Positions 1-6,408 of a DNA stretch of 15,037 nucleotides are shown here, in pieces. Each line of letters opens with the position of its first letter. Position 1 is the stretch's first letter. The translations under genes and the position numbers were made by a program. Source of the stretch: Saprospiraceae bacterium (lineage in GTDB: Bacteria; Bacteroidota; Bacteroidia; Chitinophagales; Saprospiraceae); assembly GCA_014379065.1 (NCBI GenBank), contig JACMMM010000269.1, forward strand, positions 1 to 15,037, written 5' to 3'. A model generated the notes under the pieces. That model was not told the origin of the DNA, did no database searches, and was given only the letters and a program-made list of their open reading frames with translations.

Positions 1-362
1 CCCACTTGATATACTTGGTGCAATAAATAATTACCAAAAATTCCGATCTCGAGATGCCACTGCTTCTTTTTGTCCAGCTGCCACATGAGGGGCATCGCTC
101 TCAGTGTGAGATACTCAAATGTTTCTTTCTCGGTTTCATTTTTCCGTTTGAACGAACTGAATGCAGCCCCTAAAGACCAAACATTTCCTTTTGAATTGGT
201 AAACCACCAATCAAGTCCAATGGCAAAACCGGGCTTGGGCTTCAGATCAGATAATTTTTCACCAAACGTCCCAATGGGCATCCCCAGAAGAATGTGTGGC
301 GCGTTTTCCTGCGCAAAAGCACCCGTGGCAAAAAGACAAAATAAAACTGCAAATCGGTTCAT
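1..362 (-). CDS. Outer-membrane beta-barrel protein (partial, runs off the left edge)
   Basis: The first 120 codons are present and the 3' end lies outside the window. The protein opens with a clear signal peptide (MNRFAVLFCLFATGAFAQ) for Sec export. What follows alternates short polar turns with amphipathic, aromatic-rich strands, for example around IGLDWWFTNSKGNVWSLG and LEIGIFGNYLLHQ. This is the style of the small Bacteroidota barrel families (PorT-like/outer membrane beta-barrel domain), so I infer an outer-membrane location. The start is the ATG at 362-360, which overlaps the TGA of the upstream gene in an ATGA arrangement and suggests translational coupling. The substrate or role cannot be told from the visible part. 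The protein class is fairly certain; the exact family is not. Confidence 0.7.
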   Translation of the reverse strand, partial: MNRFAVLFCLFATGAFAQENAPHILLGMPIGTFGEKLSDLKPKPGFAIGLDWWFTNSKGNVWSLGAAFSSFKRKNETEKETFEYLTLRAMPLMWQLDKKKQWHLEIGIFGNYLLHQVYQV

Positions 363-997
363 TTTTCAATCAGTTCGATGGCTGAACAGTTGTCAATCAG
401 CAAATTTCCGTTTTCCTTTACGTGGCCTGAGGCATAGTAGGCCATCAGGTCCAATTCATCATAATCATCCAATGTTGGTGTCAATATAAACTCGTAGCGC
501 ACCCATTTGGAATGGCCGACCGGCTCGCTTTCGGCTAGAAGTTCTTCCAGCTTGGATTTAGTATTGTAGCCCCAGATTTTCAAAATGGTAGGGGCGTTGA
601 AATTGACATTTTCCCTCGTGGAACTTGTACCTGACATTGAAGGTGACATTAAGGTATTCGATCTTGACAACCAAAGACTGAACTTGTACGACGAACCCGC
701 ATATAAAAGCCCATCAAGTCTTTGTCCCACACCTTCCCAGGTATTGTTATCGCGAACCACGAGACCTAAATATTTATGCCCATCTTGTGCTCGAAGACTA
801 ACCCCCCAACCACCTGGCTGTATATCGGGTGGCGAGTCATCATTATCACTCAAATTGATCCAACCTGGTGGCACGATACTTCTGGCTGCTTCACCAGCCT
901 CGAAACTCGGATTAACAAGAGCGATAAACGCTTGGCCCCATATTTCCCCCAAAGGAAAACACGCAAGAGAAAGTAGCAGGACGTTTTTGGCTTTCAT
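359..997 (-). CDS. Secreted protein with a carbohydrate-binding-like beta-sandwich domain
   Basis: This is a 212-residue protein. Residues 1-21 form a signal peptide (hydrophobic core LLLSLACFPLG, likely cleavage after IWG). The mature part starts with VNPSFEAGEA and PPGWINLSD, the 'N-x-S-F-E ... P-x-G-W' opening typical of galactose-binding-like or CBM4/9-type jelly-roll modules. It continues with YLGLVVRDNNTWEGVGQRL and YKFSLWLSRS, and closes with LLIDNCSAIELI, again the usual pattern of such domains (the 'DN' before the last strand). I infer a single secreted or periplasmic beta-sandwich that binds glycan or another surface ligand. No catalytic residues were recognised and there is no T9SS sorting domain. 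The gene lies 19 bp after the lipoprotein gene and overlaps the barrel gene by 4 bp, so the three probably form one transcript. Confidence 0.72.
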   Translation of the reverse strand: MKAKNVLLLSLACFPLGEIWGQAFIALVNPSFEAGEAARSIVPPGWINLSDNDDSPPDIQPGGWGVSLRAQDGHKYLGLVVRDNNTWEGVGQRLDGLLYAGSSYKFSLWLSRSNTLMSPSMSGTSSTRENVNFNAPTILKIWGYNTKSKLEELLAESEPVGHSKWVRYEFILTPTLDDYDELDLMAYYASGHVKENGNLLIDNCSAIELIEK

Positions 998-1016
998 GTA
1001 AGCAATTTTTCATTGT

Positions 1017-1517
1017 TTATTCGACCACAATAGACTCGACTTTGTCTCCACTGTCGTAAACGAACGTAATACCAATGGCATATTCATCGCCAAAGAACGC
1101 GCTCGAACTGGTCGGGTCGCCATAAGCGGCTTTCACTGCTGCCTTGGTACTTCCGATTCCGATTCCTTTCTCGGTTTTCCCATCAAAAGGAGCTGAAAGA
1201 TCAAGGCTGGCGATTTTCATTTGAGCGTTGAACGTAGACTCAGTGGTGGGTTCACAGTACACGACTACCCCTTTGGATACATAAACGAGGAAGTGTGTGT
1301 AAACACCATTGGCAGAACCATTAGACGGAAAAGGCACGCCAAATAAGTCAATCGCGACTTGAGCCGCATTGCCAATTTTAACTTCTTTAATCCCTATTCC
1401 AGGCAGGATTGCATGCGCTGCTAGCGTCGGCATTGGATCAGGCTCTTCGTCTTTTTTGCAGCTGGTCCATGCGAGCGAAACCAATAAAAGGGCAAGAGAA
1501 ATGTGTTTAAATGTCAT
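1017..1517 (-). CDS. Putative surface lipoprotein with two BamE-like repeats
   Basis: The protein has 166 residues if it starts at the ATG at 1517-1515. That start is chosen because it places a lipoprotein signal peptide at the N terminus (MTFKHISLALLLVSLAWTSC). An in-frame ATG at 1583 would add 22 residues and bury the signal. Cys20 is followed by KKDEEPD. In Bacteroidota an acidic/lysine stretch right after the lipid-bearing Cys is known as a surface-export signal, so the protein may face outward. The mature part holds two similar segments, one around GIGIKEVKIGNAAQVAIDLFG and one around GIGIGSTKAAVKAAYGDP. Both read like the 'G-x-x-I-G-x-t-k-a-x-V-x-x-x-y-G-x-P' helix-turn of BamE/SmpA-like or related lipoproteins. 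The role is unknown. It is the first gene of the run leading to the secreted and barrel proteins. Confidence 0.7.
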   Translation of the reverse strand: MTFKHISLALLLVSLAWTSCKKDEEPDPMPTLAAHAILPGIGIKEVKIGNAAQVAIDLFGVPFPSNGSANGVYTHFLVYVSKGVVVYCEPTTESTFNAQMKIASLDLSAPFDGKTEKGIGIGSTKAAVKAAYGDPTSSSAFFGDEYAIGITFVYDSGDKVESIVVE

Positions 1518-1583
1518 GATTTTGAAAATTTGATAGTGATTGATTTTTGTAAACGCTAAAGGAAAATCGGGTTCAGAACCCAT

Positions 1584-1653
1584 AACGTTCGTTTTCCCGC
1601 TCCATTCTCTTTGGGCGCAGTCTTAATGAGCGTGGAGCGGGAAAACGAACGTT
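1584..1653. repeat. Perfect 21-bp inverted repeat (long stem-loop) downstream of sdhA
   Basis: Bases 1584-1604 (beginning AACGTTCGTTTTCCCG) are the exact reverse complement of 1633-1653, leaving a 28-base loop. A second, tiny palindrome (GGGTTCAGAACCC) lies beside it at 1569-1581. The stem begins 11 bp after the sdhA stop, where a terminator would be expected. However, no run of U follows the stem in either reading direction; the T-run for the minus strand comes before it. It may act as a transcript-stabilising or rho-assisted end, or it may be a mobile palindromic repeat. The structure is certain and the function is not. Confidence 0.8.
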
Positions 1654-1663
1654 TAAAAAACTA

Positions 1664-3616
1664 CTATTCATAACTCCGCTGCGCCACCTTCACTTCTTCA
1701 TACTCCAGGGTTTCCTTGTGCAATTCAGCTTTGGCGTCCTCGCCTTTCCATTCCCATGCCGATACGAACATGAAATCTTTGTCATCGCGCTGCGCTTCGC
1801 CTTTTTCGGTTTGGTGTTCCTCCCGAAAATGGCCACCGCAACTTTCTTCACGGGCCAGCGCGTCTTGGCACATCAGTTCGCCGAGTTCTAAGAAATCGGC
1901 TACCCGCCATGCTTTCTCTAATTCCGGGTTGAAATCGTCGGAACGGCCTGGCACGAGCAGGTCACTCCAGAACTCTTTGCGCAGGCTTTGGATTTCACCA
2001 ATGGCTTGTGTCAATCCGGCTGCATTGCGCGCCATGCCGCACTTGTCCCACATGATGTGGCCGAGGCGGCGGTGGAAACTCTCGGCGCTCTGCTTTCCGC
2101 CAATGGTCAGCAATTGTTGGATGCGTGCGTTTACCTGCTGTTCGACTTGTTCAAATTCTGGATGATCGGTTGAAATCGTACCTGTGCTGATTTCTTTTGA
2201 GAGATACGAACCAATGGTATAAGGCAACACAAAATAGCCGTCAGCCAAACCCTGCATCAAGGCTGAAGCGCCGAGGCGGTTGGCGCCGTGATCGCTGAAA
2301 TTGGCTTCGCCGCAAGCGTACAGACCAGGGATTGTGGTCATCAGCTCATAGTCCACCCAGAGACCGCCCATGGTATAGTGTACGGCAGGGTAGATGCGCA
2401 TGGGTACTTCGTACGGATTGTCGCCCGTAATTTTTTCGTACATTTCGAAGAGGTTGCCATAAGCCGCTTCCACGGCGGCTTTGCCTTTGCGCTTGATGGC
2501 ATCGGCAAAGTCGAGGTAAACGGCCAGGCCACTTTTGCCCACCCCCAAACCTTCATCACAGGCTATTTTGGCAGCACGGCTGGCAATGTCGCGCGGTACG
2601 AGGTTGCCAAAAGCAGGGTAGCGGCGTTCGAGGTAATAATCGCGGTCGGCTTCTGCGATTTGGCGCGGGTCGGTCAAACGGTCATTGGCCGATTTGGGCA
2701 CCCACACCCGCCCGTCGTTGCGGAGCGATTCGGACATCAGGGTAAGTTTTGATTGATAGTCGCATGAAACCGGGATGCAGGTTGGGTGGATTTGCGTGTA
2801 ACAGGGGTTGCCAAAAAAAGCGCCCCGGCGGTGAGCGCGCCACGTAGCTGTTGTGTTGCACATCATGGCGTTCGTGCTGAGGTAGAACACGTTGCCGTAG
2901 CCGCCTGTGCAAAGCACCACAGCGTGTGCAGCAAAGCGTTCGACCTTGCCTGTCAACAAATTGCGCACGATGATACCCCTGCATTTGCCATCAATCGTCA
3001 CCACGTCTAGCATTTCATGGCGGTTGTAAAGTTTCACCGTCCCGAGCCCGACTTGACGGCTGAGGGCTTGGTAAGCCCCAATCAGCAATTGTTGGCCGGT
3101 TTGGCCACGGGCATAAAAGGTGCGCGAGACCTGAGTGCCGCCAAACGAACGGTTGTCCAAAAGCCCGCCATATTCTCGAGCGAAGGGTACGCCCTGCGCC
3201 ACGCACTGGTCAATAATGCCATTGCTTACCTCGGCCAAACGGTGTACGTTGCCTTCGCGGGCGCGGAAATCGCCGCCTTTGATGGTGTCGTAAAAAAGGC
3301 GGTAAACCGAGTCGCCATCGTTTCGGTAGTTTTTGGCAGCATTGATGCCGCCTTGTGCGGCGATAGAGTGTGCCCTGCGTGGGCTATCGTGGAAGGTAAA
3401 TGCTTTCACATTGTATCCCAATTCTCCAAGGGAAGCAGCAGCAGCAGCGCCAGCCAAGCCAGTGCCCACCACAATCACGTCAATTTTACGCTTATTGTTG
3501 GGCGCCACGAGCGCCACGTGACCTTTGTATTCCTCCCATTTTTCCGACATTTTGCCAGCAGGGATTTTAGCGTCGAGTTTTGAGCCGGAGGCCATATTTT
3601 GTGAAATTGAATTCAT
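1664..3616 (-). CDS. sdhA: Succinate dehydrogenase/fumarate reductase flavoprotein subunit
   Basis: This is a full-length 650-residue SdhA/FrdA that carries covalent FAD and interconverts succinate and fumarate on the cytoplasmic face of the inner membrane. Visible landmarks are the dinucleotide-binding GTGLAG at 51-56 and the FAD-attachment His83 in RRAHSIAAQGG. The active-site residues are also in place: His277 in QIHPT, the proton-shuttle Arg342 in VPRDIASR, His413 in HYTMGG and Arg447 in GANRLGAS. The length fits the Bacteroidota/Bacillus-type family. Its ATG overlaps the sdhC stop by 4 bp (ATGA), so translation is probably coupled. The expected next gene, the iron-sulfur subunit sdhB, is missing; a 21-bp inverted repeat and a lipoprotein gene follow instead. 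The enzyme therefore needs an SdhB encoded elsewhere. Confidence 0.97.
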   Translation of the reverse strand: MNSISQNMASGSKLDAKIPAGKMSEKWEEYKGHVALVAPNNKRKIDVIVVGTGLAGAAAAASLGELGYNVKAFTFHDSPRRAHSIAAQGGINAAKNYRNDGDSVYRLFYDTIKGGDFRAREGNVHRLAEVSNGIIDQCVAQGVPFAREYGGLLDNRSFGGTQVSRTFYARGQTGQQLLIGAYQALSRQVGLGTVKLYNRHEMLDVVTIDGKCRGIIVRNLLTGKVERFAAHAVVLCTGGYGNVFYLSTNAMMCNTTATWRAHRRGAFFGNPCYTQIHPTCIPVSCDYQSKLTLMSESLRNDGRVWVPKSANDRLTDPRQIAEADRDYYLERRYPAFGNLVPRDIASRAAKIACDEGLGVGKSGLAVYLDFADAIKRKGKAAVEAAYGNLFEMYEKITGDNPYEVPMRIYPAVHYTMGGLWVDYELMTTIPGLYACGEANFSDHGANRLGASALMQGLADGYFVLPYTIGSYLSKEISTGTISTDHPEFEQVEQQVNARIQQLLTIGGKQSAESFHRRLGHIMWDKCGMARNAAGLTQAIGEIQSLRKEFWSDLLVPGRSDDFNPELEKAWRVADFLELGELMCQDALAREESCGGHFREEHQTEKGEAQRDDKDFMFVSAWEWKGEDAKAELHKETLEYEEVKVAQRSYE

Positions 3617-4299
3617 TTTGAAAAATAAGAAAGGATTGGGATCACGGCAAAACCGAGGGGGATGCCTACGCTGTACACATACCCAATGCCCTTAATAATC
3701 GGTGTGTATTTATGGTGTGTGAGCCCCAATGTTTGAAAGGACGACCAGAACCCATGCCACAGGTGGAAACCAATTACCACCATACATGCTACGTAGAAAA
3801 TAACGTAGTAGATATTCTGGAATGCATCGGCCACGGGCAAGTAAAGATTTTGAACAGGGTGGTCGTAGGCTGCTACCTCAGCAGGCGGCAACACGCCCAT
3901 TTTCATTTGAAGCCAGAACTGCCAGAGATGCAAAACCAAAAAAATGAAAATGACGATGCCAAACCAGGCCATGTTGCGCGCAGAGAGCTCCGAACTGCGG
4001 GTATGACTGACTGCGTACCGCTCAGAGCCGCGAGATCCGCGATTGTAGAACCAAAGCCGCAGGCCTTGCACCGTGTGGAGCAAGATGAAAGCGTAGAGCG
4101 TGTAGGAAATAATCTTGATAAGCGGATTGTGGGTCATAAAGAAGGCGTAGGTATTGAACGCCTCGCCCCCATCGTCTTTGAGCAATTGCAAATTGCCCAA
4201 AAGGTGTATGATTAGAAACAACATGAGGAAAATCCCCGTCAATGACATGATGACCTTTTGGCCAATGGACGAAGAAAAGAATTTAGAAAGCCAACTCAT
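3613..4299 (-). CDS. sdhC: Succinate dehydrogenase cytochrome b subunit (b558 type)
   Basis: This 228-residue membrane anchor has about five transmembrane helices (roughly 15-37, 60-83, 110-132, 163-186 and 203-225). It holds SdhAB at the membrane and passes electrons through di-heme b to the quinone pool. Candidate heme-ligand histidines lie in the helices: His32 (FLIIHLLGN), His75 (FILLHTVQG), His124 (LVLHLWQFW), and His179 with His182 (GFHLWHGFW). The N terminus MSWLSKFFSSSIGQKVIMSL is the usual start of the Bacteroidota b558-type family, which supports the ATG at 4299. It is the first gene of an sdhCA operon and overlaps sdhA by 4 bp. No separate SdhD is expected in this one-anchor type. 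Confidence 0.95.
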   Translation of the reverse strand: MSWLSKFFSSSIGQKVIMSLTGIFLMLFLIIHLLGNLQLLKDDGGEAFNTYAFFMTHNPLIKIISYTLYAFILLHTVQGLRLWFYNRGSRGSERYAVSHTRSSELSARNMAWFGIVIFIFLVLHLWQFWLQMKMGVLPPAEVAAYDHPVQNLYLPVADAFQNIYYVIFYVACMVVIGFHLWHGFWSSFQTLGLTHHKYTPIIKGIGYVYSVGIPLGFAVIPILSYFSK

Positions 4300-4665
4300 T
4301 CGTGGTGATGAAGTGATGCCCGCCTTCGCCTTTTTGGCTAGGGCGGATAAAAGTGATAAGGTGATGGAGCGATAATGAGATAAGATCGCTCCTGTTCGGG
4401 TTCAAAATGACTACATACCGAATAAATGCAAACGTCAAAATACCGGCAGTTTTTCGGAACAAAACTACCCCAAGTTGTGGAGCTCCGTGGATTTCTTAGG
4501 GAAATTCGTGTAAAATATGCCGAATTTAGAAGGGATAAAAATTTGGAACGCTTTTTTAGGAAAACTGAAATATCACTGCGTTAAAATTCATCCATTGAAC
4601 AACTAAAATAAAATTTTGTTTTATAGGTGTCTTGCCAAAGCATAACATAACCAAACCTTTTTTAC
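4300..4665. promoter_or_regulatory. Divergent intergenic region between sdhC and the OmpA-like gene
   Basis: This is 366 bp of AT-rich DNA with no credible gene. It must carry the promoters for sdhCA (leftward) and for the OmpA-like gene (rightward). On the minus strand, 4467-4460 reads TAGTTTTG, which matches the Bacteroidota -7 consensus TAnnTTTG. I see no good -33 partner at the usual distance, and such a match has a fair chance of arising at random. If it were real, the sdhCA leader would be about 150 nt long and would contain the 8-bp inverted repeat at 4366-4392. On the plus strand only a weak match (AAATTTTG, 4611-4618) precedes the OmpA-like gene. The location of the promoters is inference. 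Confidence 0.5.
4366..4392. repeat. 8-bp perfect inverted repeat in the sdhC leader region
   Basis: GGAGCGAT at 4366-4373 is matched by ATCGCTCC at 4385-4392, with an 11-base loop. It lies 67 bp before the sdhC start. There is no U-run after it in either direction, so it is not a standard terminator. It could be a leader hairpin or a binding site. The function is unknown. Confidence 0.5.
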
Positions 4666-6222
4666 ATGAAAAAATTAATAAGTATCCTCTGTGTTGCAGC
4701 AGCAATTATGCTGGCGCAAAACTCCACATTTGCTCAGCCAAATCACTCAATTGCTTTCCGAGCCCTTTGGAACAACTACAGCAACCCGCAGCCCCCTCAG
4801 GAAGATTGGGAAAAAGTGTTCAATGATGCCAATGACCGCGGCGTAGAAATTGCTTATGGACGCCGCCTTTACAAAGGCACATGGCTCATGGTACCCGGAA
4901 AACTCGGTACCGCGCAATATCCCAGAACCCTGCGCAAAAAAATGATCGCCAACCTTGACCTGTTGCTCCATCAGAACCTTTGCAGCCGGGAATCTTTCCT
5001 GAATCCCAATATCCATGTTGGCATTGGCGGTACCTGGGATTTCCGACCCACCAGGTTTGATTTCAATATTCCCTTCGGTGTAGGTCTCAACGTTAGGATG
5101 GCGAAGAATTTTTACCTCAATGCCCAGACCAAATTCCGAGTGTCACTCGACAACCGTCCGGCTTGGCACCACGGGCTCGGCGTGGTGGTGTACTTTGGAG
5201 AGCCTGACCGCGATAACGACGGTGTTTCTGATAATGAAGACAGATGCCCGGATGTGGCTGGCCTGAAAACCTTGATGGGCTGCCCTGACCGTGATTCCGA
5301 CGGTCTTGCAGACGATGAGGATAGATGCCCCGATGCAGCCGGGCTTGCCAACTTCAGAGGATGCCCTGACCGCGACGGAGACGCTGTTGCTGACATTGAC
5401 GACAGTTGTCCCGATCTAAAAGGCCCGGTCGCCACTATGGGTTGCCCTGACCGTGATAGCGACGGCACTATGGATGCCGACGATGAATGCCCTGATGTGA
5501 AAGGTATCGCGGCGATGAAAGGTTGCCCAGATACAGACAACGATGGCATTACAGATGCGAAGGATAATTGTCCGAGAGATGCTGGCCCTGCCGCTACTAT
5601 GGGCTGCCCCGACCGCGACAGTGACGGCATTATGGACAAGGACGACAAATGTCCCGGCGATAAAGGCCCGGCATCCACTATGGGTTGCCCTGACCGCGAC
5701 GGGGACGGAGTGTCAGACAATGACGATGCATGCCCAGACAAGCGCGGCGACTCTGCCCACAAAGGTTGCCCTGATTCGGATGGCGATGGGATTTTTGACG
5801 ACATTGACCGCTGCCCCGACAAGCCGGGTGTGTCCAGACTACGCGGCTGTCCAGAAATCAAAAAAGAGGACAAGGCCAGACTCGAACGTGCGGTCAAACT
5901 CGTTCAGTTTGAAACCGGCAAAGCTGTGCTGCTGAAAAAATCATACGCTGTACTCGACGAAGTGGTAAAGGTGATGAACACCTATCCGGAGTACAGCCTC
6001 AATATCGGCGGCCACACGGATAATGTTGGTGGCACAGATATGAATCATGATCTCTCTCATCGCCGCGCCAATACCTGCTATGATTACCTCGTGAGTAAGG
6101 GCGTTGCGGCCAACCGCATGGCTGCGGAAGGTTTTGGCGAAACCAAGCCTGTGGCTGATAATAACTCCGCCGCTGGCCGAGCGCAAAATCGTCGCGTCGA
6201 GTTTGAGTTGTATGTGAAGTAA
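4666..6222 (+). CDS. OmpA-family outer-membrane protein with eight thrombospondin type 3 repeats
   Basis: The protein has 518 residues. A signal peptide (about 1-23, ending FAQ) starts it. Residues 24-180 are rich in amphipathic strands (for example NIHVGIGGTWDF, FYLNAQTKFRV, HHGLGVVVYFGE) and probably form a small outer-membrane barrel. Residues 181-396 are eight tandem 27-residue thrombospondin type 3 repeats of the form D-x-D-x-D-G-x-x-D-x-x-D-x-C-P...G-C-P. These bind calcium through the aspartates, and each is pinned by two cysteines. The rest is an OmpA C-terminal peptidoglycan-binding domain, with the signature GGHTDNVGG, then LSHRRAN, then AAEGFGETKP and RAQNRRVEFEL. The protein would tether the outer membrane to the cell wall through a stiff calcium-dependent stalk. 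It is a single-gene unit with its own terminator. Confidence 0.93.
   Translation: MKKLISILCVAAAIMLAQNSTFAQPNHSIAFRALWNNYSNPQPPQEDWEKVFNDANDRGVEIAYGRRLYKGTWLMVPGKLGTAQYPRTLRKKMIANLDLLLHQNLCSRESFLNPNIHVGIGGTWDFRPTRFDFNIPFGVGLNVRMAKNFYLNAQTKFRVSLDNRPAWHHGLGVVVYFGEPDRDNDGVSDNEDRCPDVAGLKTLMGCPDRDSDGLADDEDRCPDAAGLANFRGCPDRDGDAVADIDDSCPDLKGPVATMGCPDRDSDGTMDADDECPDVKGIAAMKGCPDTDNDGITDAKDNCPRDAGPAATMGCPDRDSDGIMDKDDKCPGDKGPASTMGCPDRDGDGVSDNDDACPDKRGDSAHKGCPDSDGDGIFDDIDRCPDKPGVSRLRGCPEIKKEDKARLERAVKLVQFETGKAVLLKKSYAVLDEVVKVMNTYPEYSLNIGGHTDNVGGTDMNHDLSHRRANTCYDYLVSKGVAANRMAAEGFGETKPVADNNSAAGRAQNRRVEFELYVK
5206..5853 (+). repeat. Eight tandem 81-bp units encoding the thrombospondin type 3 stalk
   Basis: Eight consecutive units of exactly 81 bp (27 codons) run without gaps. 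Each starts near GA[CT]CGCGA-type sequence coding D-R/T/S-D and ends with codons for G-C-P. Conservation is strongest at the Asp, Cys, Gly and Pro codons. Linkers such as GPVATMG, GPAATMG and GPASTMG show the closest pairs. Equal unit length makes the array prone to expansion or loss by recombination. Confidence 0.85.
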
Positions 6223-6267
6223 AACATTTGGTGGCGCGAAATTCATTTCGCACTGATTTGAAATATT

Positions 6268-6311
6268 AACCGCCCGTAGTGCTCTGTGCATTGCGGGCGG
6301 TTTTGTTTTTA
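6268..6311 (+). terminator. Rho-independent terminator of the OmpA-like gene
   Basis: A 9-bp GC-rich stem (AACCGCCCG at 6268-6276 with CGGGCGGTT at 6294-6302) with a 17-base loop is followed at once by TTTTGTTTTTA. This is a textbook intrinsic terminator 46 bp after the stop codon. It separates the OmpA-like gene from the E1-like/GNAT gene. Confidence 0.9.
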
Positions 6312-6408
6312 CTTTTTTTTACCTTTTTTAAGAAGCCATTGAAAAACCAAGTTTTTTGTACCCAGCACCTTTGTTCCATCATTCAACTGTTCAATTAAAA
6401 CTCGACGT

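Noticed and set aside
70..489. Plus-strand open frame of 139 codons at the left edge
   Set aside because: The minus strand here encodes a signal peptide and barrel-like strands, with an ATGA overlap to its upstream neighbour. The plus frame is a shadow.
585..1001. Plus-strand open frame of 138 codons
   Set aside because: It overlaps, antisense, the secreted protein at 359-997, which has a signal peptide and domain-like pattern; this frame has neither.
1518..1583. Upstream in-frame start for the lipoprotein gene
   Set aside because: It would put 22 residues before a classic lipoprotein signal peptide, and its ATG abuts the inverted repeat.
2288..2752. Open frame on the plus strand inside sdhA (154 codons)
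   Set aside because: It is antisense to a complete, motif-rich SdhA. It has no recognisable domain of its own.
3017..3583. Open frame on the plus strand inside sdhA (188 codons)
   Set aside because: It is antisense to the N-terminal FAD domain of SdhA and without family features.
5112..5897. Long open frame on the minus strand (261 codons, Ser/Gly/Pro-rich repeats)
   Set aside because: It is the exact antisense of the thrombospondin type 3 repeat array. Its regular SGQP-like composition follows from the repeated Asp/Gly/Cys/Pro codons of the real gene.
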